DNA from: Plazaster borealis
Taxonomy: Eukaryota > Echinodermata > Asteroidea > Forcipulatida > Labidiasteridae
Reading direction: 5' to 3'
NCBI GenBank assembly: GCA_021014325.1
Contig: CM037476.1
Location: 15,288,827-15,352,826 of the forward strand
Length of the DNA: 64,000 nt
Made by a program: the position numbers and the translations under genes. The notes under the pieces are model-generated. The model ran no database searches and was not told the origin of the DNA. It saw only the letters and a program-made list of their open reading frames with translations. Shown one piece after another: positions 1 to 11,800 of this stretch; the stretch's first letter is position 1, and each line of letters begins with the position of its first letter.

Positions 1-439
1 GGCAGTTGTATACAATACAATGTAAGTGAGTCTGTGTGTGAGTCATGTAAAATATTCGTGTACCAGACTCTTCCCTTAAAGCTTCAGTGTGTTCTAACTC
101 AGAAATTCTCGTCTTCATTGTATTTGATTATGGAAGCATGTTCTGTAGGCTTGATTGGTGAGGCTAGTTTTTTTATTAGTCGACGGTAGAGGGCGCAACA
201 TTGACAGGCTGGGAGGGGCTGGAAAACTCTACGAATCTTGGTTTTGATGTTTGTTTGATCAAGTAGTTTGTGTGTGCGACCAACCAAACAAAGTTCACTA
301 TCAAAACTAGTTTCTATTTGATTAATAATAATACGAGACATTTATTGAATAGCGCATAATGCAGGAGCCCCTATAGATGCGCAACACAAGAAATAAAACA
401 TTGAAATGTATAGGACTATGAAGTAATTTGTTACAACAA

Positions 440-555
440 TGTAGATTCAAACAAGTTAGTTTTTTCAAAGTGCCTTGAAAATCAGAACTAGAGTCAGCTT
501 GACGAATATGAACTGGTAAGTCATTCCATAAGGCCGCATAAAACCCCCAAATGTT
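440..555 (-). pseudogene. Relic of non-LTR retrotransposon reverse transcriptase C-terminus
   Basis: The minus-strand translation contains LWNDLPVHIRQADSSSDF followed by a short basic stretch. This is laid out like the segment just before the C-terminus of jockey/CR1/RTE-type ORF2 proteins, which commonly read LWNxLPxxIRxAxSxxxFKxxLK. Only this short piece is recognisable. No catalytic reverse-transcriptase block is visible nearby, so it is a 5'-truncated, dead copy. The clade cannot be decided from so short a piece. Confidence 0.5.
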
Positions 556-3097
556 GAGCGTCCTTTTTGGGGGGTCGGGGATGGGAGGGCGTTTTTGATT
601 TGTTTTTGTTTTTGTATAGTTTTGTTGACATGGCAAAATATGAAATAAAGAATAAATAAATCATCACAACATTATAAAAAAAGAGGTTTTGTGTGATTTT
701 GATGTTTTTTAAAATTGTTTTGTTAAACCCATTTAACTCCTAGATGACATTTTCTGTCAACATTTTCAAAAAACTAAAACGCAGTGTAGCCTAAGTAAAT
801 ATTTGAAGAATTGTTCTTGTTTTTGCCACTATGAATAACCTTTTTTTCTGACATCTTTGATGGCTTGAAGCTGATCAACGGCAGCTCTTTTTTAATTAAT
901 TTAGAAATATCTCAGATTGGAAATGGGGCGGTAGCTAGACAGGCTTTCAGGATCTAAGTTCCCGGCTTTTTTAAAAGAGGGAGGCTTCCCTTCAAATGAT
1001 CAGTCCGGAGGAAAGGGAAAGATTAATTGCTTTTGTTATAACACTGTAACAGGAAGCAATTCAGGAACACAGTTCTTTAAAAGAGTGGATGTTTACGTGC
1101 CATTGTTCCTGACTGTGCTCAACACTTTCACATCACTTATCTTTACCTGACAGTTTCTGTAGTTGGTCTTATTACACACTGCAAAGCATTAATTTATCAA
1201 CTTTTCTTAACAGTGCAATACAAACTGTGATCTTTTTGTTGTGGTTGATACATCACCACAACAGCAACTAGGGCTCGAATTCGGGAGAAAAATCCACAAG
1301 ACCTCGGGGCTTGTAGCTCAAAATGTTTACTGGACCAGAATTTTTTGTACAAGTCCAGAATCGAAATGAGAAAAAACTTCCTGAGTAATAATTATAATGA
1401 ATAATTAGGATTTATACTGCACTCCTTCTAAGTACATAAAAATAATCAAAATCGCATAACACATTTTAAAATGCACAGAATGGAAGAAAAAGGTAAAGAA
1501 ACAAGACCTGACACAGTTAAATTAACATGCATTTAACAGTTTTTATTTGAACAATTTAAGCACCAAGACATTTACATGTACATGTAAGAGAAGATTGATA
1601 CCATCTGTCTTTCGGAGTATTTAAGTTTATTCATTCGTACTCAACAGAATTGAAAGGTATTTTCCAGACTCGGGTCGTAATTTGATTACTGTTCAAGATT
1701 AAACACAGTGAGGTACAATGTATTGTAAATTCAATTTCAAAACACAAGACTACAGGACTTGTCTGGTCATAAGTGTACTGGCCTGACACTAAAACCATGC
1801 ACTGCAGGCCTGCAGTCCAGTGTAAAATTCCAGCCCTGTGGTGGATAACAATGTCCTATCAGTATCACCACAATGGCAACATGGGATGTACAGTGACAAG
1901 ATCTGCATATGGCGGCATGTATAAATAGAAAACAAATTGTTGCGGACAGGCTTGTTAAACTTAAAACAGTTGCCCCATGGACAGGACAGATCCAATCAAT
2001 TATAACCACCCTGTGTTCTTTCTCATGCGATAGTAATGAGAGGAAGGGGAAGACATGGGATAGGTGGAGGGTGTGACCACTATACATCAAGTAATCACAG
2101 ACGAACCCTGCATAATCCCCCCCCCCCCCCCCCGCTCCTACGTACATGTCATGTGGGCGAGTCAATCTAAATTGGTAGCCTAAACTAGTGACTACTACTG
2201 GGGGCTTCCTGTTCAACCGGTGATTCTATCCATCGACTAAGACCTGCATCATTACGCTGTTCCTGTTCCCCTGATGCGTTGAATGCCGAAGAGCTGAGTG
2301 TAAAGAGGCTATCAAGATCGTGCTCTTGTGGACTGTTAGTATTAGGAAGGAACGTAATAATGCAACGCTTTTCTCCTTGATGGGAAGTTCTTGTGCAAAG
2401 TGTCAACTGCGTGTTTGAACTAGCATGGAAAATATTGGGAGGCGGTCATTTCAGAGTAATTTGGAAAAGAAAACCTACTCTGAATGAATGGGATCTTTGA
2501 AGGTGCTGTAAATAAAAAATGTTCGGAAGGCTTAAAAGCGAATTTATTATTTGCACACTCTGGACAAAACGTGGGATACGTTTAGATTAAACACCCGCGT
2601 TTTTTGAGGATACTTTTTCACCGACGACATTAGTGCGGCTCTAATCTGGCAATGACTGCGTTTCCTTATGGTGGTATTAACTAATGTTCAAACCGCTTAC
2701 TCCCAGGAATATTGCTGAGCCATTGACGTCGTCATGATGCGCCAGGACTTTGTCGTACAGCATGGTTGGTTAACCGGAGCTTAATGCAAACTAAATCTTC
2801 ATCAGCAGGAAGGATATATGTTTACTTCAGGTATGTATCAACCATTTGGATTTTACTTGAATGAGGTGTAGTGGAAGATTCAATTGATTTATCAGTGAAA
2901 TTTGTTAGCATTTTGTATTAAATGAAGAGCGTGATCCAAAACTGGTAAACATTTGATGAAAATTTGAGAATTTCTCAAATTTAAATCAAAACAGTATTTC
3001 AAATAGCAGAGAAAGGTCCATATTTAACATAACTAACGTTATTTACTGACTAAAAATTCCCCCGACAAGGCTACCATGTAGGTACGGACGGTCCATC
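556..3097. other. Non-coding stretch, no gene recognised
   Basis: AT-rich single-copy-looking DNA. A poly-C run of 17 bases lies at about 2117-2133. A minus-strand open stretch at about 2185-2440 encodes a hydrophilic Ser/Glu-rich peptide and could be a terminal exon, but no convincing acceptor or homology was seen. Nothing else was found. Confidence 0.5.
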
Positions 3098-3489
3098 TAA
3101 AGGCATCGTACATGTTTGGTAATTTGACTCTAGATTGTTTGTTTCAATCCTATAATTATAGTTGTAGATACCATAAAACTAACCTGTGAAAATTTTCATT
3201 TCAAAAGGTGGTATCGTTTTTGAGATAATGCCGAAAATATGGAACGGCTGTGTCCATGCAGGAAGAACAATCTGTATTACACAATCTGAGAAGCGTTACG
3301 CCTTACATCTCAGATTTAAATGTTTTGGGGGATAAAAAGTGATATATTTTTCCATTATAACCGCAGTACTTCGAAGTGAAAAGTTTCTCAAAATGCATTA
3401 TACTATCCAAAGCTGCTGTACTTCTTACCAAATCAGTTTTTATTGCCATTAATTATAAGAGTCATTACCAAACATGTACGATGCCTTTA
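3098..3489. mobile_element. Decayed TTAA-type MITE (array family, TATCGTACAC subfamily)
   Basis: The left end reads TAAAGGCATCGTACATGTTT and the right end is its near-perfect inverse complement ending ATGCCTTTAA. The interior matches, with many changes, the younger copies at 20788, 32413 and 52500. The flanks are consistent with a mutated TTAA target duplication (CTAA on the left, TTAA on the right). It has no coding capacity. Confidence 0.65.
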
Positions 3490-3654
3490 AAAATCCGGAC
3501 AGCTGAGGGGACAAATGAGTTTGGCATACCGCTTAGTGTTAAATCCTTAGCTGTTTAAGACGTTTACTCCTTGCACTTCTATTGAATTATTCACACAAAG
3601 GGCGAGTTTCATCTGACAGAATGATTCCAACTTCGTTCGGCATGAGAGATCATC

Positions 3655-3708
3655 TAAACAAATAAACAAACAAACACCCCAACAAACAAACAAACAAACA
3701 AACAAACA
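3655..3708. repeat. (CAAA)n microsatellite
   Basis: Interrupted run of CAAA units, continued as AACA units, on the plus strand. Confidence 0.85.
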
Positions 3709-3709
3709 G

Positions 3710-4982
3710 GTAATGCCACTTAGGGAGCGTCTTAAAAGTCGGGCACATTCGAGGCACAAAAGGAAAATTCCGTAGGCACACGCCTGCAACAGGCCTGTGA
3801 AATCTCCGCTTTAAAGCAGATATCCACTTTTTTCTTTTTTTGTCGATTTTTTATTTCCGTTTATTTTATTATTTTATTTGTTTTTTTCGGTTTTTTTCTT
3901 TCTTTTTTTCTTCACTTTTTGGCCTTATATATGCTTGGCAACAGTATTGTACAACTACAATAATGTGAAATAAGCCTAGTTACTGGATCAATGGGGTGCC
4001 CCAATTCAACCAGCGTAAATGCGTGACGCGCGCTCACTTGATGTTCCACGATCATTCTTACATCATGTAGTGTTTCAGCTCTTTTTTTAAGGGTCCACTT
4101 ACAAGCCTGCTGCAATCCAGTGGTCCGCCAGAACATTCTGCTGGACCGCAACATTGTACCTACACTGATTGCCAGCATATTGCGCAACAGCATCTTGTAA
4201 ACCATTACATGGTGCTATGTAAAGGAAAAAGGTCTCATACTTCAAAACGTACATGTAGCTCCGCATACCTTGTAAGAAAAAAATACTGAGCGCTTTGAGA
4301 CGCCCATCGGGTGTGATAAAGCCCTATATAGAAATACGTGTTATTATTATAACTATGGGAACATTCCCCTACACTTATGCAAGTTGGCATTTTTAACAAC
4401 GTTCCGGCGGTCCAATGGAATGATCCATGTACACCCACTGGAATACTTAACGTTACATTTCAGGGAACGAATTCGTCAAGAAATTTTGCATTTCGCAAAA
4501 TGTTTGGACTGAACATTTTTTGTACACACTGAATGCTATTATTGACTAGCAAATTTTTGAGTAGGAACTGATACATTTTGTGTAGCATTTTGCTCTGTCA
4601 TACATTTAGAACGTTCCTACCATTCGGACTTTTGAGATGCTCCCTTACTTTGTGGCATCTAACCAAGTTTTGATTTCAGCTAGTAGCAATGACAATGAAA
4701 TGGGAAGCCAAAAAAGCTTGCCAAATCCCTCAGCCGCAGTGCAGTTTATTACTTCATACATGTCATACACTGTTTGTTTATTCCCAGTATAACCATGACT
4801 GGTCAGTTGATTAACTCTTCCTGGATTTAGTGTTCAACTGTTGTCCCTTTTGTAATCCTGGGCCCAATTTCATAGAGCAACCACCCCAGGCCTGCCAAAA
4901 TCAAACAGATGGTTTTGTTGAAACTTGGATGGTTTAGTACTGTGAAAAGTACCCACTAAATCACAGTCCAGAAGCGCAGGAC
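3710..4982. other. Non-coding stretch
   Basis: Contains T-rich low-complexity sequence at about 3820-3920. At 4860 there is a fragment beginning GGGCCCAATTTCATAGAGC, the terminus also seen in the palindromic MITE at 36093. No gene was recognised. Confidence 0.45.
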
Positions 4983-5594
4983 CTGTTGGAGTATGATGGG
5001 TTGTGTACTGTTCCAATAAGTAAACTGTTCGAGTATGATGGGTTGTGTACTGTTCCAATAAGTAAACTGTTGGAGTATGATGGGTTGTGTACTGTTCCAA
5101 TAAGTAAACTGTTGGAGTATGATGGGTTGTGTACTGTTCCAATAAGTAAACTGTTGGAGTATGATGGGTTGTGTACTGTTCCAATAAGTAAACTATTGGA
5201 GTATGATGGGTTGTGTACTGTTCCAATAAGTAAACTGTTGGAGTATGATGGGTTGTGTACTGTTCCAATAAGTAAACTGTTGGAGTATGATGGGTTGTGT
5301 ACTGTTCCAATAAGTAAACTATTGGAGTATGATGGGTTGTGTACTGTTCCAATAAGTAAACTGTTGGAGTATGATGGGTTGTGTACTGTTCCAATAAGTA
5401 AACTGTTGGAGTATGATGGGTTGTGTACTGTTCCAATAAGTAAACTGTTGGAGTATGATGGGTTGTGTACTGTTCCAATAAGTAAACTGTTGGAGTATGA
5501 TGGGTTGTGTACCGTTCCAATAAGTAAACTGTTGGAGTATGATGGGTTGTGTACTGTTCCAATAAGTAAGCTGTTGGAGTATGATGGGTTGTGG
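4983..5594. repeat. 42-bp minisatellite, about 14.5 copies
   Basis: Tandem 42-bp unit starting CTGTTGGAGTATGATGGGTT, nearly identical from copy to copy, with single-base variants such as CTATTGG and CTGTTCG. Because 42 is divisible by three and the unit lacks stops in several frames, long open frames run on both strands (14-residue peptide repeats). These are a by-product of the repeat and I do not call a gene. Confidence 0.95.
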
Positions 5595-6118
5595 AAGCTT
5601 TCTGGTAGAAATGCTTAGGGGGTTAGCACAAAAAGTAGCTAAGCAAAACAAAAGTATGCTTACCAGAATAAATACCTTGTAACATGTTCTCAGCTCAGTC
5701 ACGGCGAGGAATTTCTCTTGGCTGGATTTCATTTGTTTTAAACTTGCAGTGTTTCCCCCCCCAATTTATTCATTATGAATAAATACAAAATGTATCGGTG
5801 AAGGCAACCCGTACTTTTTGCAACTAACTTTGGCAAAATTTGCAGCTGTGTTGTTGCATTTTGGTGCCATGTTTTCTGTCGAGTGACGATTTCATGCCGT
5901 GTTGAATTTTAATTGTTGGGCCTTGAGTAATGACATGTTAGAAAGTGTGCTCTAAACGTATGTATCACTATTATTATTATGTGTGTATTTCCAGGCCTGA
6001 CATTTCAGGTTTCGAACCCCTATCTTGCATCTTTGAAGTCATCAGCTCGAGCCACGCAACCAACCGATATTGTGGGACACTTAAATTTAAAAAATGCCGA
6101 CAGGCTATAGGCCTATAG
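5595..6118. other. Non-coding stretch
   Basis: Nothing was recognised between the minisatellite and the start of the 1.4-kb tandem duplication. Confidence 0.4.
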
Positions 6119-6363
6119 CAGGCCTGGATTTTCATCTTTGAGAGGGCAAGGCCATTTTCATTTTGCAAAGGGCAATTACATTGGGAAATCTTAAAGTCTA
6201 TGGGAAACTTTTGAAGGGGCACCAAGGCCAAGAACAGGGCAACAGAGGCCATGGCCTCCGTGGCCTCCATGTAATTCCAGTACTGGTATAGGACTAGGAG
6301 CGTGATGAGGGGGCCAATTTTGCCAACCCCCCAGTCCTTATATGGGTAATAGAGAGATGTCCT

Positions 6364-6503
6364 TTAGTGGGATGACTCGGATGGACTCTGAGGGTGTTTC
6401 TGCCTCCAGTATAACCACAATGCAGCAACAACAGTCAGTGATTGTACACCAGCCATCAGACTGAAAGTCACAGTGTAGTCACCAGTAGTGTCATAAATCA
6501 ATC
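6364..6503 (-). CDS. Second (distal) copy of the SLC16-like last coding exon of gene A
   Basis: The 140-nt exon has a good acceptor (CTACCAG|GA, phase 1) and encodes LIYDTTGDYTVTF, the last membrane span, and a C-terminus ending SPSESSH and a TAA stop. It has the same length and sequence as the last exon of genes B-E. It lies distal to the closer copy at 7746-7900, so it could serve as an alternative last exon of gene A or be an unused duplicate. The joining phase to exon 3 is compatible. Confidence 0.6.
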
Positions 6504-7219
6504 CTGGTAGTCACAAAGAAAAAATGTAGTAAATAAATAACAGCGTACAAAAGTTAAAACATTGATAAAATTATACAAAATATAGTCAAGTTAGCAGCAA
6601 AAGCCAGCCACCCTATGAGCTGATTGTTAATTACATGCCGTTTCTTCAAAACGACAATGCAGGTATGGAAATTCATCTTTTAAGGGTGGGCAAGGCCATT
6701 TTTTCATTTTGCAAAGGGCACTTCCATTCAAAAATCTTAAAGTCTATGGGAAACGTTTGAAGGGGCACCAAGGCCAAGACCAGGGCAACAGAGGCCATGG
6801 CCTCTGTTGCCTCTGTGTTATTCCAGGCCTGGAATACTATGCTTGGTACAGTACATGTATCTCTATCGCTATCAGGATAGCATGAACCTAACAGATGGTT
6901 TAAAGGGTCTGTATACGTTTGGTAATGACTCTGAAAATGAATGGCAATAAAAATTTACTTGGTAAGAAATACAGCAGCTTTGGATAGTATAATTTTATTT
7001 GAGAAACTTTTCACTTTGAAGTACCTGTGGTTATGGAAAAAGATATCCCATCCCCCAAAAATTTGAATCTGAGAAGTGTTACTGCATTAACGTTTCCCAC
7101 GCCTCCACGCCTGCCACCTTTCCCCGAGATCCCGTGCGTTGGCTTGGGGGGGGGGTGCCCTCGTCCCTCCGTAAAAAATAAAAGGTGCCGTTCCCCCGTC
7201 CCCCCGGCAATTTTTTTTG

Positions 7220-7477
7220 TTACACCGCAGCGAGGGGTTTTGTACTGTAATACTGCCAATTCCTGTCTTGAGATGAGACTACAAACATTTATGCCTATAA
7301 AGGGTTAGGTTTAGGGTAAGGGTTAGAGTTAGGGTTAGGGTGAAGGTGAGGGTAAGGGTGAGGGTGAGGGTTAGGGTTAGGGTTATGGTTAGGGTGAGGG
7401 TTTAGGGTTAGACGTAGTCTCGTATCTCAAAACGGAATTGACAGTGTTACAGTACAAAACCCCTCGCTGCGGTGTAA
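7220..7477. mobile_element. Inverted-repeat element with TTAGGG-like core, copy 1
   Basis: Arms of about 65 bp (7220-7286 and 7411-7477) are inverse complements. Both carry ACACCGCAGCGAGGGGTTTT or its complement and a TACAGTACAAAAC-type motif. Between them lies a stretch of degenerate GGGTTA units (GGGTTAGGGTTAGGG interspersed with GGGTGA and GGGTAA). It has no coding content. Confidence 0.75.
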
Positions 7478-7500
7478 AAAAAAAATACGCGTTCCCCGCG

Positions 7501-8896
7501 CAGGCCTGGATTTTCATCTTTGAGAGGGCAAGGCCATTTTCATTTTGCAAAGGGCAATTACATTGGGAAATCTTAAAGTCTATGGGAAACTTTTGAAGGG
7601 GCACCAAGGCCAAGAACAGGGCAACAGAGGCCATGGCCTCCGTGGCCTCCATGTAATTCCAGTACTGGTATAGGACTAGGAGCGTGATGAGGGGGCCAAT
7701 TTTGCCAACCCCCCAGTCCTTATATGGGTAATAGAGAGATGTCCTTTAGTGGGATGACTCGGATGGACTCTGAGGTGTTTCTGCCTCCGGGTGTTTCTGC
7801 CTCCAGTATAACCACAATGCAGCAACAACAGTCAGTGATTGTACACCAGCCATCAGACTGAAAGTCACAGTGTAGTCACCAGTAGTGTCATAAATCAATC
7901 CTGGTAGTCACAAAGAAAAAATGTAGTAAATAAATAACAGCGTACAAAAGTTAAAACATTGATAAAATTATACAAAATATAGTCAAGTTAGCAGCAAAAG
8001 CCAGCCACCCTATGAGCTGATTGTTAATTACATGCCGTTTCTTCAAAACGACAATGCAGGTATGGAAATTCATCTTTTAAGGGTGGGCAAGGCCATTTTT
8101 TCATTTTGCAAAGGGCACTTCCATTCAAAAATCTTAAAGTCTATGGGAAACGTTTGAAGGGGCACCAAGGCCAAGACCAGGGCAACAGAGGCCATGGCCT
8201 CTGTTGCCTCTGTGTTATTCCAGGCCTGGAATACTATGCTTGGTACAGTACATGTATCTCTATCGCTATCAGGATAGCATGAACCTAACAGATGGTTTAA
8301 AGGGTCTGTATACGTTTGGTAATGACTCTGAAAATGAATGGCAATAAAAATTTACTTGGTAAGAAATACAGCAGCTTTGGATAGTATAATTTTATTTGAG
8401 AAACTTTTCACTTTGAAGTACCTGTGGTTATGGAAAAAGATATCCCATCCCCCAAAAATTTGAATCTGAGAAGTGTTACTGCATTAACGTTTCCCACGCC
8501 TCCACGCCTGCCACCTTTCCCCGAGATCCCGTGCGTTGGCTTGGGGGGGGGGTGCCCTCGTCCCTCCGTAAAAAATAAAAGGTGCCGTTCCCCCGTCCCC
8601 CCGGCAATTTTTTTTGTTACACCGCAGCGAGGGGTTTTGTACTGTAATACTGCCAATTCCTGTCTTGAGATGAGACTACAAACATTTATGCCTATAAAGG
8701 GTTAGGTTTAGGGTAAGGGTTAGAGTTAGGGTTAGGGTGAAGGTGAGGGTAAGGGTGAGGGTGAGGGTTAGGGTTAGGGTTATGGTTAGGGTGAGGGTTT
8801 AGGGTTAGACGTAGTCTCGTATCTCAAAACGGAATTGACAGTGTTACAGTACAAAACCCCTCGCTGCGGTGTAAAAAAAAAATACGCGTTCCCCGC
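7501..8896. repeat. Tandem segmental duplication, copy 2
   Basis: Direct repeat of 6119-7500, offset by 1382 bp at its left end and 1397 bp after the 15-bp insertion in the exon. The two copies look identical elsewhere, so the duplication is very recent or an assembly artefact. It ends at TTCCCCGC, where the flanking GC-rich sequence begins. Confidence 0.95.
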
Positions 8897-11800
8897 CCCT
8901 TCCTCTCCCCGTCCTACGTGCTCTATACCCGTGCCTCCGTTCCCCGTTCCGTGTGTTGCATTGTTCTTTGATTGCACTGTACGCGCGCGCGGCCCATAGC
9001 AACAGTTCTTTGCTTGCACTGTACGCGCGCGCTGCCCATAGCAACAGTGAAAACGGCGCGCAAAAACCCATACATTTTGGTGTTTTTTTGCCCATAAATC
9101 TGTCAATTTTGAACGGATTTTGTTAAAAAATAGATGAGTGTCAAGATGAAGTCAACTCCTTTCTTCCGTGTAAATTTGGCAAGGTTTGATGCGGTATCCA
9201 GGGAGGAGATCAAATAACATACACACACACACACACATGTTTGTAAATCCCACTTTCCGAGGACTTCTCTTTGTTTTCCCATTGTTTGGACAGTTTTTTT
9301 TTAGAGACGTCCCCATTGGGTTTGTACACGAAAACAAAGTGAGGACGTCCTCGCTCTGTCAAACACCCGGATCCCTTTTGTTAAAGTCCTCGGTTTCAAT
9401 GGATAGACACGCTCACACACACACACAGACATGATTCGGCTATTTATAAAGAGATACATATGTATAACTCTCTATCCAATGAAACCATTGGGTTTGTAAG
9501 ACCAGTGCCTGTCATTATCGTTGCTGATAAAGACAGGGGACTAGTCTAGTGCTGCCGCTGCTGACGAGCAATATGAACTCACCTGGAAAATACAAAAAAA
9601 GGAGTAATGTTGTACCAGACAACAGTCCTATCCATCCCAGTACATGGCCCATTTGTTCTTCACCGAATACCTCCTTAATGACAACGTCTACGAGAATAAG
9701 AGCCATTGAGTAAATGTTTCCAAACACAAAACTAATCGCAACAATCGGCCAAAAAGACGTTAACCACGGATCAACAGCATAATAAATGGCTATTAAAAGT
9801 AGAGCTATAGCAAGCCAAATGAGTGTGCTGACAACCTGCACAGTTTGAACCAATGGACCAATCAGAATGCTGGAAATGATTCTCCCGATTCCATAAGCGA
9901 CAATGAAATGAGATGCGTCTTCCATTGTGAATCCTTTATACACAGTTGAGTACTGCACATAGTAAATTATCCAAGCAGAATACATCATTGTCCAAACGCT
10001 GACTAGAAATACAACAAGCCAGAAGGATAAGGATGAGAACAAGCCAAGCCGGAATGAATCTCTAGTGAATGTATACACTTTTGTAAAACATGAACAGCCA
10101 CAGCGGGTGCTTGGTACCACTTCATCATCCCTGGTCTCTTGCTCTTCGTCTGTGTGAGCTACTTGATAACCATGTTGACTTTCTATAGCAGCAGGTGGTT
10201 TGTTCACAGCTCCAAAGACAGTGAGATGTAAAAATATTCCTCCAAGTAATAGCATTGTTCCCCTCCAGCCATAGATGTCTAGGAAAAATTGTATCAAGGG
10301 CACAAAGGTGACAAAGGTGATGGAGGCGCCAAGGGTCGCCAATCCGTAGGCCGTTGTGACAGATTTACTGAAACAGTATCCGACCAGGTGCCTCAGTACC
10401 ACTTGTGAGATGCCAATAGCTGGTGCTGAAGAGTAAAACACACAGTTGTGAACAACCATTTGCCAATAATGTGAACCGACAAAATATGAAGATAATCAAA
10501 CAGGGATATTCCATTTTACAAAATAAAATTTATTGAAACTAGTCATGATTTAGGCGATCTGATACTAAATAGACCAGTTTACCATTATGTCCATCCCAAT
10601 AATGCCCCCAAATCATTTTGTCCAAACCATTGTATGTGACTAACCGTAGTGTCCCACTCAATGTGGCTGACAAGCTGTTTCAGACATGTCCGATATGTTG
10701 TTGCATAACAAACTTGCATCCAAGATTATTGTTAATGTTTAATGATTTTATCATTTGTGACAGTATCAGGTTTTTTTTCATATCTGTAATAGCAAAACAC
10801 AGGTAAACTATTTTTTTTATATTGAGAAACTTTTATTACTTGATTTGTTATTACCTGTTATTAGGGTCAGGATCATTGTAATGACATATAAACTGGATAA
10901 AAATGATGCAGTTATCATGGAGATACCAGCAACGAATCCACTCACTGTCAACACAGTCCTTGTACCAAATCTGTCTTTTAGCGGCGTTGCTAGGATTCCT
11001 TTTACGAAAGAGAAAATTGTCACAAGCAAAATTGAGTTTAAACCAGATGTTAAGAGTCAGTTCTGTGAGCTAGCACTGAGCTGTTCCAGTTATTATTGTG
11101 ATGTAGAACATACTTAATAAACTCTTGCAACTAAAAAGTGAATATACTGAAATTCTGACAAAAACCTCTCTGATGTATTAGATGGCAAACAGTTCAACTC
11201 GTACGCATGCAAACTTGTACACCTGCCAACCCATACGCCAATTGGTTAACTTGTGCGCCAACCAACTCATACACACACAAACTCGTACACACACACACTC
11301 GTACGCACGCCAAGTCGTGCGCAGGTGTATTTGTATGTGCGAATACTTGGACATTGGAAACAACATCCAGTGACTGTTTTACGAAAGCATCGTGCCAGTA
11401 AAGTACGCTATTTCAAAGTTAATTCGCAAGAGTGAATAAATAATTAATATTCTAATTAATTAAGGAAACTTTCTAAACGGGAAAAACTCCTAACAATCTT
11501 TCAGATTTCAAAATTTATTTACTATCAATACTTGGGGCCTAACTGCCGTCCAATATCAACATTTATTAAATATCAAAACGGCCATTCTTTAAAAAGTTTT
11601 CAAACAAATATACAATTTAACAGTATCCATAAAACAAAAAAAAATTCAAATAGGCCCTACCTTGCAAGAAAAAAAAGCCATCCGTCTAATTGGAAAAACT
11701 CTTTAATAATACTCTTAAAGGGGAAAAAAAATCACAAACGGAAAACTTAATAGTTGTCAAACCTTTTGAAAAACTTACACCTACAACTTGTTATTATGGT

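Larger units (their letters stand above)
6119..7500. repeat. Tandem segmental duplication, copy 1
   Basis: This 1382-bp block begins CAGGCCTGGATTTTCATC and is repeated immediately at 7501, essentially without change except for 15 extra bp in the second copy. It contains a transporter last exon (6364-6503), two copies of a small dispersed repeat bounded by CAGGCCTGGA and its inverse (about 6119-6275 and 6660-6835), a decayed MITE fragment from 6901, and an inverted-repeat element with a telomere-like core at 7220-7477. Confidence 0.95.

Noticed and set aside
4870..5618. Long open frames of 210-230 codons with 14-residue repeats on both strands
   Set aside because: They are produced by a 42-bp tandem repeat with no stop in those frames; both strands are open equally and there is no gene context.
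7301..7410. True chromosome end or telomere
   Set aside because: The GGGTTA units are degenerate, short, enclosed by inverted-repeat arms and duplicated inside the window, so they are interstitial.
11182..11435. Several short plus-strand frames rich in Thr/His
   Set aside because: Derived from ACACAC/CGTACG repeats in intron 1 of gene A.
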